DNA from: WHSW01 sp963722175
GTDB lineage: Bacteria > Actinomycetota > Thermoleophilia > Solirubrobacterales > 70-9
DNA length: 64,000 nucleotides
Direction of reading: 5' to 3'
Assembly: GCA_963722175.1 (NCBI GenBank)
Contig: CAVRKA010000007.1
Span: 78,419 to 142,418 of the forward strand
A program made the position numbers and the translations under genes. The notes under the pieces are model-generated. The model was not told where the DNA came from. It saw only the letters and a list, made by a program, of their open reading frames with translations, and ran no database searches. Numbering within the stretch: position 1 is the stretch's first letter; each line of letters begins with the position of its first letter. Below are positions 29,203 to 38,719 of the stretch, one piece after another.

Positions 29203-29239
29203 TTGACCAGTCAAATATATCAGATAGTTGAGCCCTCAA
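29203..29239. promoter_or_regulatory. Two MarR-type palindromic operators
   Basis: The 82-bp divergent region between the dioxygenase and the MarR gene is AT-rich. It holds TTGAC-CA-GTCAA (29203-29214) and TTGAG-CC-CTCAA (29228-29239), both preceded by AG. Their centres are 25 bp apart, so they lie on about the same face of the helix plus half a turn. Similar palindromes with different cores suggest two binding sites for the adjacent MarR dimer, controlling both directions. Confidence 0.65.
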
Positions 29240-29258
29240 GCACTGTTACCCTCAAGCT

Positions 29259-29711
29259 ATGCACTCATCCTCCTCCCTTCTCAGCGATCGCGAGCTTGCG
29301 GCCTGGAAGGGGATGCTGGCGACGCACAGCCGGCTGGTGCATGAGCTCGACGCGGAGCTCGAGAGCGAGCACGGCCTGCCCCTGAGCTCATATGAGGTGC
29401 TGATGAACCTCGCCGACGCCGAGGGCAACCGGCTGCGGCTGGGCGAGCTCGCCGACCGGCTGCTGCTCAGCCGGTCGGGGATCACCCGGCTCGCCGACCG
29501 GCTCGAACGGCAGGGCCTGATCGAGCGCCGGCGGTGTGACGACGACGGCCGCGGATACTTCGCCCACCTCACCGATCGCGGGCGCCGGCTGGTCGCGGCG
29601 GCGCGCCCCGATCACCTGGCCGGGGTCCGGCGCCACTTCCTCGATCGGCTCGGGCCGGACGAGATCGACGCGCTCGGAGCGATCTGGGAGCGCCTCAACG
29701 GCGACCGATAG
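29259..29711 (+). CDS. MarR family transcriptional regulator (MhqR-like)
   Basis: A 150-residue winged-helix regulator. The helix-turn-helix reads LRLGELADRLLLSRSGITRLADRLERQGLIERR, and the wing has DDDGRGYFAHLTDRGRRL, both classic MarR. It lies divergently next to a ring-cleavage dioxygenase and carboxylesterase and probably represses them and itself through the two palindromes. It has no Cys in the sensing helix region of the type used by OhrR, so ligand binding rather than thiol oxidation is more likely. Confidence 0.88.
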   Translation: MHSSSSLLSDRELAAWKGMLATHSRLVHELDAELESEHGLPLSSYEVLMNLADAEGNRLRLGELADRLLLSRSGITRLADRLERQGLIERRRCDDDGRGYFAHLTDRGRRLVAAARPDHLAGVRRHFLDRLGPDEIDALGAIWERLNGDR

Positions 29712-29721
29712 GCTCACGCGG

Positions 29722-31104
29722 GTGACACTCGAAGCCACTGCCAAGACCATCGATCGCGACCGCGTCGCCGATCTGACCGAGCGCGAGCAGGCAAAGCTGG
29801 CCGACCGTACGCCGGAGTCGAGGCGGCGCTACGAGCGCGGCGTCAAGGTGATGCCGGGCGGCGTCCCCTCCTCGTTCCAGGTCAACGATCCCTGGCCGGT
29901 CTACCTCGAGCGCGGCGACGGCGCCCGGGTCTGGGATGTCGACGGCAGCGAGTACGTCGACTTCCACAACGGCTTCGGCGTGATGGCCGTCGGCCACGCC
30001 AACCCGGCGATCGGCGCCGCGGTCAAGGCGCGGATCGACCTCGGCACCCACTTCGCCGCCCCCACCGATGGCTCGATCGTCGTCGCCGAGGAGCTCGCCG
30101 ACCGCTTCGGCCTGCCGCAGTGGCGCTTCACGAACTCCGGCACCGAATCGACGATGGACGCCGTCCACCTGGCGCGCGGGACCACCGGCCGCGACGTGAT
30201 CCTGAAGATCGAGGGCTCCTATCACGGCCACCACGACACGGTGATGGTCAGCGTCTACCCGCCCCTCGAGGCGCTCGGGGAGCGCGACGACCCGCGCTCG
30301 GTCCCGTACGGAGCCGGCTATCCGCTGGCGCTGACCGAGCTCACCCGCGCGGTCCCGTTCAACGACGCCGACGCGCTCGCCAGCGTGCTCGACAAGCTCG
30401 ACGGCCAGGTCGCCGGGCTGATCATGGAGCCGGCGATGATGAACATCAACATCATCCCGCCCGTCGAGGGTTACCTCGAGCGCGTCCGCGAGCTGTGCAC
30501 GCAGCACGGCGTGAAGCTGATCTTCGACGAGGTCAAGACCGGGGCGACGATCGGGCGCGGCGGGGCGACCGAGCGCTTCGGCGTCCGGCCCGACATCGTC
30601 ACCCTGGCGAAGGCGATCTGCGGCGGCTATCCCGGCGGCGCGATCGGGATGACGGACGACCTTGGCGCGGCAATCGCCGACGACACCGTGGTCCAGTACG
30701 GCACCTTCAACGGCAACCCGCTGGTGATGGCGGCTGCCGAGGCCGTGCTGACCGAGGTGCTGACCGCCGACGCCTACCGGAAGCTCGAGTCCTCGAACGA
30801 CTGGCTGCTCCAGCGCTGCGACGAGATCATCGAGCGCCACGGCCTCCCCTGCTACACGAGCGGCCTCGGGGCCAAGGGCTGCGTCGTCTTCTCCGCCGAG
30901 CCGCTGCGCGAGTACCGGGACTACCTGACCAAGGTCGATGACGAGCTCTCGAAGCTGGCCTGGCTGTACCACATGAACCACGGCGTCTTCATGACCCCGG
31001 GCACGGAGGAGGAGTGGACGGTCTCGATCGCCCACTCCGAGCGCGACCTGCAGGCCTTCGCCGACGCGTTCGAGGCCTTCGCGCGCGACGTCACGACCAG
31101 CTAG
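29722..31104 (+). CDS. Class III aminotransferase, glutamate-1-semialdehyde aminomutase-like
   Basis: A 460-residue PLP enzyme. Motifs: GHANPAIGAAV, RFTNSGTESTMDAVHLAR (phosphate binding), SYHGHHD, IFDEVKTGAT with the PLP-N1 Asp, and TLAKAICGGYPGGA with the Schiff-base Lys. This most resembles HemL-like enzymes, but it has a long N-terminal extension and no neighbouring tetrapyrrole genes, so a secondary aminotransferase role is as likely. The GTG start lies 10 bases after the MarR stop, so it may be co-transcribed with it. Confidence 0.85.
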   Translation: MTLEATAKTIDRDRVADLTEREQAKLADRTPESRRRYERGVKVMPGGVPSSFQVNDPWPVYLERGDGARVWDVDGSEYVDFHNGFGVMAVGHANPAIGAAVKARIDLGTHFAAPTDGSIVVAEELADRFGLPQWRFTNSGTESTMDAVHLARGTTGRDVILKIEGSYHGHHDTVMVSVYPPLEALGERDDPRSVPYGAGYPLALTELTRAVPFNDADALASVLDKLDGQVAGLIMEPAMMNINIIPPVEGYLERVRELCTQHGVKLIFDEVKTGATIGRGGATERFGVRPDIVTLAKAICGGYPGGAIGMTDDLGAAIADDTVVQYGTFNGNPLVMAAAEAVLTEVLTADAYRKLESSNDWLLQRCDEIIERHGLPCYTSGLGAKGCVVFSAEPLREYRDYLTKVDDELSKLAWLYHMNHGVFMTPGTEEEWTVSIAHSERDLQAFADAFEAFARDVTTS

Positions 31105-31119
31105 GGGAGCGGCGAGCCG

Positions 31120-31749
31120 ATGGCGGGAGGTCCGGCGGTTCGCCTGTACCGGGCCGACTGGTCGACCAACTGCGAGCGGGTCGGGCTCGCCCTCGCCCAC
31201 AAGGGGATCGAGGCGCAGTCGGTGCTGATCGAGTACTCGAACCGCGGCCCGGTCGAGGCGATCAGCGGCCAGGGCCTGGTCCCAGTGATCGAGGACGGCG
31301 GCGAGGTGATCAGCGACTCGGTCGCGATCCTGCGCCACCTCGACCGGCGGACGCCGGAACCGGCGCTCTTCCCCGCGGATCCGGCGCTGCGCGCACGCGT
31401 CGATGAGTTCATCGCCTGGTTCGAACGCGACTACAAGGAGCCGCCGAACGCGATCGAGGGCGAGATCGCGGGTACCGCGCCCGATCGCCAGCTGGTCGAG
31501 CGGATGGCCACCCGGATGGCGGCCAACGTGGATGCGATCGAACGCCGCCTTGACGGCGGGCCGTATCTGTTCGGCGAGCTGAGCGCCGCCGACTTCGTCG
31601 CCTACCCGTTCCTGAAGTACGCGCTCGAACGCGATCCGGCGGACACCGAGCTGTTCCACGTCATCCTCGACGACCACCAGAGCGTCGAGGGCGCGCCCGC
31701 CCTGCGCGACTGGATCGAGCGCGTCGGAGTGCTGCCCCGCGCATACTGA
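31120..31749 (+). CDS. Glutathione S-transferase-like protein
   Basis: A 209-residue protein with an N-terminal thioredoxin-fold domain (VRLYRADWSTNCERVGLALAHKG, GLVPVIEDGG, ISDSVAILRHLD with the conserved Ser-Asp 'SDSVAI' step). A helical C-terminal domain follows (GPYLFGELSAADFVAYPFL). The Ser-Thr-Asn-Cys near residue 15-18 fits an active site. Because Actinobacteria generally lack glutathione, the true thiol or ligand is uncertain. The start lies 15 bp after the aminotransferase stop. Confidence 0.8.
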   Translation: MAGGPAVRLYRADWSTNCERVGLALAHKGIEAQSVLIEYSNRGPVEAISGQGLVPVIEDGGEVISDSVAILRHLDRRTPEPALFPADPALRARVDEFIAWFERDYKEPPNAIEGEIAGTAPDRQLVERMATRMAANVDAIERRLDGGPYLFGELSAADFVAYPFLKYALERDPADTELFHVILDDHQSVEGAPALRDWIERVGVLPRAY

Positions 31750-31754
31750 AAGCG

Positions 31755-32015
31755 ATGGCCGACGAGATCGAAGAGCTGCGGGCGCGGGTCGCGGAGCTCG
31801 AGCGGCGGGTCGCGGTCCTCTTCCAGCAGACCGGCGCCGCCGACTGGGAGGCGGACGCGAAGGCGGCGCCGGCTGTCTCCGACGGGGTCCGGCTGCTCCT
31901 CTCCCAGGGCGAGACCCGCAAGGCGGCGAAGCTCTACATGCAGGAGACCGGCGCCGGGATCGGCGAGGCGACGGCCGCGCTCGGCGAGGCGGTGAAGGAG
32001 CTTCGTGAGGGCTAG
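31755..32015 (+). CDS. Small coiled-coil protein with L7/L12-like tail
   Basis: An 86-residue protein. Residues 1-25 form a heptad coiled coil (EIEELRARVAELERRVAVLFQQ). The C-terminal half, VRLLLSQGETRKAAKLYMQETGAGIGEAT, resembles the helix-turn-helix of the ribosomal L7/L12 C-terminal domain, a pattern found in several small actinobacterial proteins. It is 5 bp from the GST gene and overlaps the GH9 gene by 11 bases. Function unknown. Confidence 0.7.
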   Translation: MADEIEELRARVAELERRVAVLFQQTGAADWEADAKAAPAVSDGVRLLLSQGETRKAAKLYMQETGAGIGEATAALGEAVKELREG

Positions 32016-33651
32016 CGTGGTCGCGGTGGCGGCGGTCGCGCTGCTGGCGACCGCGCCTGGCGCGCCGGGCGCGACCGTGATCCGCGTCGGCGGCCCGAGC
32101 GCGCCGTCGGAGGCCAAGGCGGCGCTCGTCGGGAGCGACCGCAAGCTCGGGCGCACACCGTTCGCGATCATCGACAGCAGCGGCAATCGCGTCGGCGGCG
32201 GAAGGCTCATCAAGCGGGTGAGGGGAAACCCGGCTCCCTTCGAGCATGTCTACCGCGCCCCGCTGGGAGTCTCGGAGCCGGGCCGCTACCGGGTGAAGGT
32301 CGCCGGCCTCACCTCGCCTCGCTGGCGGGTCGCCGATGACGGCTCGCGTCCCGGCGTCCGCGCGATCCTCGGGTTCTTCGCGGCCAACCGCGACGGAGCC
32401 GAACCGTCCCCCATTCACGGGCCGTCACATCTCAACGACGCGGTGATCCACCCCGCCGCGCCCGCTCACGGCGGCACCCGGATCCCGATCGCGGGTGGCT
32501 GGATGGACGCCGGCGACATGCTGCACTTCACCCAGACGACCGCATTCGCCGCGATGCTCCTGCAGACGGCGGCGCGTCTGGACCCGGCCGATGCGGCTGC
32601 GCTCAACGGCGAGGCGGATGTCGGCGTGCGCTGGCTGCTCAACGCCCACCCGTTCCCCGACGCGTTCGTCGCTCAGGTCGGCGACGAGCGCGATCACGAG
32701 CTCGGCTTTCGCGATCCCGCGGACGACGACGCCTCGAGCAAGCCGGGGATCGGCCAGCGGTTCGCATACACGCTGCCGCCGGACGGGATCGGCGGCGACC
32801 TGGGCGGCAAGGCGGCCGCGGCCCTGGCCATGGCCTACGAGCGCAGCGCCGACCCGGCAATGCTGGCCGCGGCGCGCGAGTGGTACGACGCGGGCGCACT
32901 GTCGGCGGCGCCGGCGCCGGCGCTGAAGGACGCCGGATACCCGGGCTACGCCGGCGACTTCTACGTCTCCGACCGCTGGCGGGACTCGATGGCGGCCGCC
33001 GCGCTCGAGCTCTTCCGCGCCACCGGCGAGCAGCGATACCTCGACGACTACGACCGCTACATCGCCAGCCCCGAGGCGGACGCCGACGGGACGATCGGGG
33101 TGGTGGACGGTCTCGGGGAGCTCGCCGGTGCCGACGACTGCGGCGCGCTCGGGCGCCCGCCCATTCGACCGGTGCCCGGTCGGGGCTGTTCGCTGCTGAT
33201 CCAGGGCGCTGAGACAGCCCAGCAGCGGGGCGCGAAAACGGCCTTCGCCATGCCGGGCTTCTTCAGCTGGGGCACCACCGCCCAAGACGCGGGCTCCGGC
33301 GCGGTCGCGGCCCTCGAGGGCAGTTGTACGGTGGCGGCCGGCGCGCGCGACTACCTCCTGGGGCGGAATCCGTTCGGACGCAGCTTCATCGTCGGCTACG
33401 GGCGCCGTCCGCCCCGCCATCCGCATCACTGGGCCTCGGTCTTCGGCCCTGGGCTGCCCGCCGGTGCCGTCGTCGGTGGCCCGGCGCCGATCGCGCAGAT
33501 CCGGGCTCAGGGCTTCGACGTCAGCGGTCCGTTTCAGAGCCGCTTCGCGAGCTACGAGGACAAGCTGGCCGACTACGTCACCTCCGAGCCGGCGATCGAC
33601 TACGCGGCGGCCTCGATCCTGTTGCTCGCGGCGCTCGACGCGCACTGCTGA
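32005..33651 (+). CDS. Glycoside hydrolase family 9 enzyme, exported
   Basis: A 548-residue protein with a signal peptide (MRASVVAVAAVALLATAPGAPGA) and an N-terminal Ig-like domain. The catalytic (alpha/alpha)6 domain follows: GGWMDAGDMLHFTQTTAF (GH9 DAGD motif with base Asp), YLLGRNPFGRSFIVGYG and PRHPHHW (substrate-binding His), and SEPAIDYAAA with the acid Glu in place of the common NEVAID. GH9 enzymes are mainly beta-1,4-glucanases or exo-acting glucosaminidases; the exact target is open. The GTG start overlaps the previous gene. Confidence 0.85.
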   Translation: MRASVVAVAAVALLATAPGAPGATVIRVGGPSAPSEAKAALVGSDRKLGRTPFAIIDSSGNRVGGGRLIKRVRGNPAPFEHVYRAPLGVSEPGRYRVKVAGLTSPRWRVADDGSRPGVRAILGFFAANRDGAEPSPIHGPSHLNDAVIHPAAPAHGGTRIPIAGGWMDAGDMLHFTQTTAFAAMLLQTAARLDPADAAALNGEADVGVRWLLNAHPFPDAFVAQVGDERDHELGFRDPADDDASSKPGIGQRFAYTLPPDGIGGDLGGKAAAALAMAYERSADPAMLAAAREWYDAGALSAAPAPALKDAGYPGYAGDFYVSDRWRDSMAAAALELFRATGEQRYLDDYDRYIASPEADADGTIGVVDGLGELAGADDCGALGRPPIRPVPGRGCSLLIQGAETAQQRGAKTAFAMPGFFSWGTTAQDAGSGAVAALEGSCTVAAGARDYLLGRNPFGRSFIVGYGRRPPRHPHHWASVFGPGLPAGAVVGGPAPIAQIRAQGFDVSGPFQSRFASYEDKLADYVTSEPAIDYAAASILLLAALDAHC

Positions 33652-33656
33652 CGGCG

Positions 33657-33980
33657 ATGTCGAAGGCCGCCGCCAGCCTCAAGCTCGAGCTCCCTCGTGA
33701 GCGGGCGCTCGCCGCCTGCCGGGCCGCGATCGTCAGCATCGACTGGGAGCTGACCGAGGATGGCTCCGATCGGCTCCGCGGACGCCAGGACCCGGCACGG
33801 CTCTGCTGTATCTCGGCGCCCGTCGCCGTCGAGATCGTCCTCACCAAGGCCGGCGAGCGGACCATGGTCGCGCTGCATGGGACGGTCCCCGGGTTCGGTC
33901 CAGTCGCCGGCCGCGATCTGCGTGCCGCGATGTGGCTGCTCGCCGCGGCGATCGGGCGGACGTCGGCCGAGTCGGGCTAA
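33657..33980 (+). CDS. Hypothetical protein
   Basis: A 107-residue protein without signal peptide or TM segments, containing RALAACRAAIVSIDWELTEDG and LCCISAPVAVEIVLT. The fold looks alpha/beta, reminiscent of small steroid/START-like or DUF1499-like domains, but I do not recognise it. The ATG lies 5 bases after the GH9 stop, so the gene is likely in the same transcript. It overlaps the convergent cupin gene by 4 bases. Confidence 0.6.
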   Translation: MSKAAASLKLELPRERALAACRAAIVSIDWELTEDGSDRLRGRQDPARLCCISAPVAVEIVLTKAGERTMVALHGTVPGFGPVAGRDLRAAMWLLAAAIGRTSAESG

Positions 33981-34366
33981 TCGGTCCACCAGTCCGGGAC
34001 GAGCTCGCCGTCGCTGTCGTGGCGCGGGCCAAACGCGATCAGCTCGATCCCGTCCGATCCGGCCTCGAACTGGCGGATGACCCCGGGCGAGACCCGAATC
34101 GCGTCCAGCGCCGTGAGCTCGACGATCTCGTCGTCGAGCTTCACGCGGCCCGAGCCGGAGACGACGACGTAGACCTCCTCGGCCTCATCGTGCTTGTGGG
34201 CGAAGCCCTGGCGCTTGCCCGGCTTCACACGGAGGTGGCTGACGCCGGTGTCCTCCGCCTCCAGATCCCCCGTCGCGAACCGCGCCTCCTGCACCTCCTC
34301 GTAGCCGAACCTGGGCGCCGAGTCATCGACCTCAGTGAGCTTCTTGTGCGTGTACGCGCCAGCCAT
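33977..34366 (-). CDS. Cupin domain protein
   Basis: A 129-residue single-domain cupin. Motif 1 is KPGKRQGFAHKHDEAEEVYVVVSGSG (metal ligands His, His, Glu), and motif 2 is PGVIRQFEAGSDGIELIAFG with the final His replaced by Gln. It starts at ATG 34366 after a strong GGAAGGAG site. It is divergent from the YyaL-like gene (35 bp between starts). Likely a small binding or sugar-modifying protein; the activity is unknown. Confidence 0.8.
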   Translation of the reverse strand: MAGAYTHKKLTEVDDSAPRFGYEEVQEARFATGDLEAEDTGVSHLRVKPGKRQGFAHKHDEAEEVYVVVSGSGRVKLDDEIVELTALDAIRVSPGVIRQFEAGSDGIELIAFGPRHDSDGELVPDWWTD

Positions 34367-34401
34367 GTGTGCTCCTTCCCGCGCGGGTAGCCTCAATCCG
34401 G

Positions 34402-36387
<1,986 letters not shown>

Positions 36388-36397
36388 ATTGCAGCCC

Positions 36398-36934
36398 ATG
36401 GCGACCGAGACGAAGACCCAAACGGAGAGCAAGCCGAAGACCACCGCCCAGATCGCGAAGGCGTACTTCACCGCGATCGGCGACAAGGACCTCGATCTGG
36501 CCGCGTCGCTGTGGAAGCCCGGTGCCAAGGACTATCTGCACGGGATCGCCGAGCTGACCGCGCCCGGGGACGTCAAGACCTTCTTCAGCGGGATGTACGC
36601 CGCCTTCCCCGACTGGAACTTCGAGATCCTCGAGCTCGCGGCGAGCGGCAAGAACGCCGCCTGCCGCTGGCGCTCGACCGGCACCTTCGACGGCCCGGGC
36701 CGCTTCCAGGGGCTCGCCCCGACCGGCGACCGGGTCGTGATGGAAGGCTGCGACATGCTCCGGGTCGAGGACGGGCAGATCGTGGAGAACAACGCCTACA
36801 CGAACGGCGTCCTGATCGCCCAGCAGCTCGGGCTGCTGCCGAAGCAGGGCACGACCGCCGATCGCGTGATGACCGGCGCCTTCAACGCGAAGACCGCGGC
36901 GGCCGGCGCCGTCCGCAAGTTCCGCGAGCGCTAG
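36398..36934 (+). CDS. SnoaL-like ester cyclase family protein
   Basis: A 178-residue NTF2-fold protein: AKAYFTAIGDKDLDLAASLW, FFSGMYAAFPDWNFEIL, GTFDGPGRFQGLAPTGDRV and a conserved MLRVEDGQIVENNAY strand. Such proteins are polyketide cyclase or hydrolase relatives, often uncharacterised. The N-terminal 20 residues are a Lys/Thr-rich tail. It starts 10 bases after the YyaL-like gene and is probably in the same transcript. Confidence 0.75.
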   Translation: MATETKTQTESKPKTTAQIAKAYFTAIGDKDLDLAASLWKPGAKDYLHGIAELTAPGDVKTFFSGMYAAFPDWNFEILELAASGKNAACRWRSTGTFDGPGRFQGLAPTGDRVVMEGCDMLRVEDGQIVENNAYTNGVLIAQQLGLLPKQGTTADRVMTGAFNAKTAAAGAVRKFRER

Positions 36935-36963
36935 CGACGAGCAAATGCCGGCGGTGACCGGCG

Positions 36964-37335
36964 TCAGCGCCGCTTGCGCGTCCGCAGCGTCGCCTCCATG
37001 CCGAGCTGGCGGTGATCGGAGAGCGAGCACCAGAGCACGTACGTGCTGCGCTTGTGCAGCCGGAGATCGAGGTTGACGAGCCCGCCCGACGCGGTCACCC
37101 CACTGCCAACCACCCTCTGGCGCCCCAGCCGCTGGAGCATCATGTCGTGCGGATCCTCGCCGTCGTTGAAGAACTGGACGATCACGCGTCCCGGATCGAC
37201 CTTGGTCTTCGAGAGCACGAGGTCGAACTCCGACCCGCGCGCCATCACCCGGTCGGGCACCTGCTCGGCCGAGTTCGCGGGCGCCGCGACCAGCAGCCCG
37301 ACGCAGGCGACGATCGCGACCGCGCTCCGCCGCAT
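36964..37335 (-). CDS. Exported cupredoxin-like protein
   Basis: A 123-residue protein with a signal peptide (MRRSAVAIVACVGLLVAAPANSA). The mature part has a plastocyanin/azurin fold signature: His in NDGEDPHDMM, then WCSLSDHRQLGMEA with the Cys-His-Met set of a type 1 copper site. It would be an extracytoplasmic copper electron carrier or copper binder. Its ATG overlaps the DUF1501 stop (TGATG), so it is the last gene of a DUF1800-DUF1501-cupredoxin operon. Confidence 0.8.
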   Translation of the reverse strand: MRRSAVAIVACVGLLVAAPANSAEQVPDRVMARGSEFDLVLSKTKVDPGRVIVQFFNDGEDPHDMMLQRLGRQRVVGSGVTASGGLVNLDLRLHKRSTYVLWCSLSDHRQLGMEATLRTRKRR

Positions 37336-38705
37336 CAGCGCACGACCGTCGCGCGCGCGAACGCCGCGGCGTCGGGGATCACGGCGGCGGCATCGACGCC
37401 GAACCACTGCTCGATGATCGAGCAGTAGAGGCCGCGGAAGTCCGAGGTCGCGCGCAGGTTGTCGTCGGCGTCGAGCTGGACGAGGCCCGGGAACTCGCCG
37501 ATCATCTGGCCCTTGGCCTGGCTGCCGATCACGAAGGCGCTGCCGCCGGCGCCGTGGTCGGTGCCGGAGTCGTTTTCCTCCGGGCGGCGCCCGAACTCCG
37601 ACCAGACCAGCGTCAGGACTCGATCCGCGAGCCCGCGCACCTCGAGGTCGGCCTGGAAGGCGGCGATCGTGTCGGCGGTGACCTTGAGGTCGGAATCGAA
37701 GCTCGACGCCTGGTCGTCGTGGGTGTCGAACGACCCCGGCGCCGAGATCGCGGCGCAGCGGATCGGCATCCCGGCGGCGAGCATGGCAGCCAGGCCGGAG
37801 AGCCCGCGACCGAACCAATCGCCGTCGCCCTCCGGATAGGGGACCGGAGGGGAGAACTCCTCGCCCGAAAACGGTTCGAGCTGCGTCTTCAGCGCGATCG
37901 CCTGGGCCGCCGTGGCGCCGGCGGCCGCCAGGCCCGGGTCCTTCGACCGCGCGCTCGCGCGCCCGAGCTCGCCGACCGCGGCGTACATCAGCTCCTCCGG
38001 CTTGCCCCAGACGCCATGCGCCCAGATGTCGTAGGAGGGACCGTCGATCGCGGCGACGGGCACCGACGCGGTGGCGAGCCCCGGCGACAGCGACCCGTCG
38101 AGCGAGAGCCCCTGCAGCGGGTTGTCCTTGGTCCCGATCCGGTCGAGCAGGCGGCCCATCCAGCCGGTGACCTCGCGCGGCAGCACGCCGCCGACCTCCC
38201 AGTAGTGGCGGGAGGTGAAGTGCGACTGGTCGGGGCTCGAGTAGCCGACCGCCGGCAGCACCGACATCTTCCCCGCCTGGTGCAGGGAGTCGAACGCCGC
38301 AGCGTTCGGGTTCCAGCGCAGGGTCGGGTCCTCGGTGAACGGCGTCCCGGCGTCGACCGGAAGCGCCAGGTTCGGGCGCAGGGCCCGGTACATCGGGTCC
38401 GCGGTCGGCGAGAGCACCGACAGCGAGTCGATCCCGCCGTCGAGGAAGATCGAGACCAGGACGCGCTCGTTGCCGCCGGCCGCCTCCGCGATCCCCGCCT
38501 CCAGCTGGCCGAGCCCGAGCTTCGAGGCGCCGTAGACGGAGAGCATCGCGGCGCTCGAGCGGAGCAGGAACGAGCGCCGGCTGAGGCCGGTGCCGGCGGG
38601 AGCCGGCATCCCGCGCTCGATCGCCGGTAGTCCCTGCCCGGCCTGTGCGACGGCGCGGCGGACGAGGTGGGAGCGGCTGAACTCCTCGCAGTGGTTGCAA
38701 CCCAT
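37335..38705 (-). CDS. DUF1501 protein with Tat signal
   Basis: A 456-residue protein. A twin-arginine motif SRRSFLLRSSAAM at residues 43-55 follows an N-terminal Cys-bearing stretch. The body has VSIFLDGGIDSLSVL, WSEFGRRPEEN and TDHGAGGSAFVIG, the sulfatase/phosphatase-like metal site of DUF1501. These proteins always pair with DUF1800 proteins and are thought to be exported folded with cofactor, function unknown. GGAGAG precedes the ATG at 38705. Confidence 0.88.
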   Translation of the reverse strand: MGCNHCEEFSRSHLVRRAVAQAGQGLPAIERGMPAPAGTGLSRRSFLLRSSAAMLSVYGASKLGLGQLEAGIAEAAGGNERVLVSIFLDGGIDSLSVLSPTADPMYRALRPNLALPVDAGTPFTEDPTLRWNPNAAAFDSLHQAGKMSVLPAVGYSSPDQSHFTSRHYWEVGGVLPREVTGWMGRLLDRIGTKDNPLQGLSLDGSLSPGLATASVPVAAIDGPSYDIWAHGVWGKPEELMYAAVGELGRASARSKDPGLAAAGATAAQAIALKTQLEPFSGEEFSPPVPYPEGDGDWFGRGLSGLAAMLAAGMPIRCAAISAPGSFDTHDDQASSFDSDLKVTADTIAAFQADLEVRGLADRVLTLVWSEFGRRPEENDSGTDHGAGGSAFVIGSQAKGQMIGEFPGLVQLDADDNLRATSDFRGLYCSIIEQWFGVDAAAVIPDAAAFARATVVR

Positions 38706-38719
38706 CGCTCGGTCTCTCC

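Noticed and set aside
29695..32418. A 907-residue minus-strand ORF
   Set aside because: It is antisense to four well-supported genes (aminotransferase, GST and others) and has the Ala/Arg/Val/Asp-rich look of a high-GC shadow frame.
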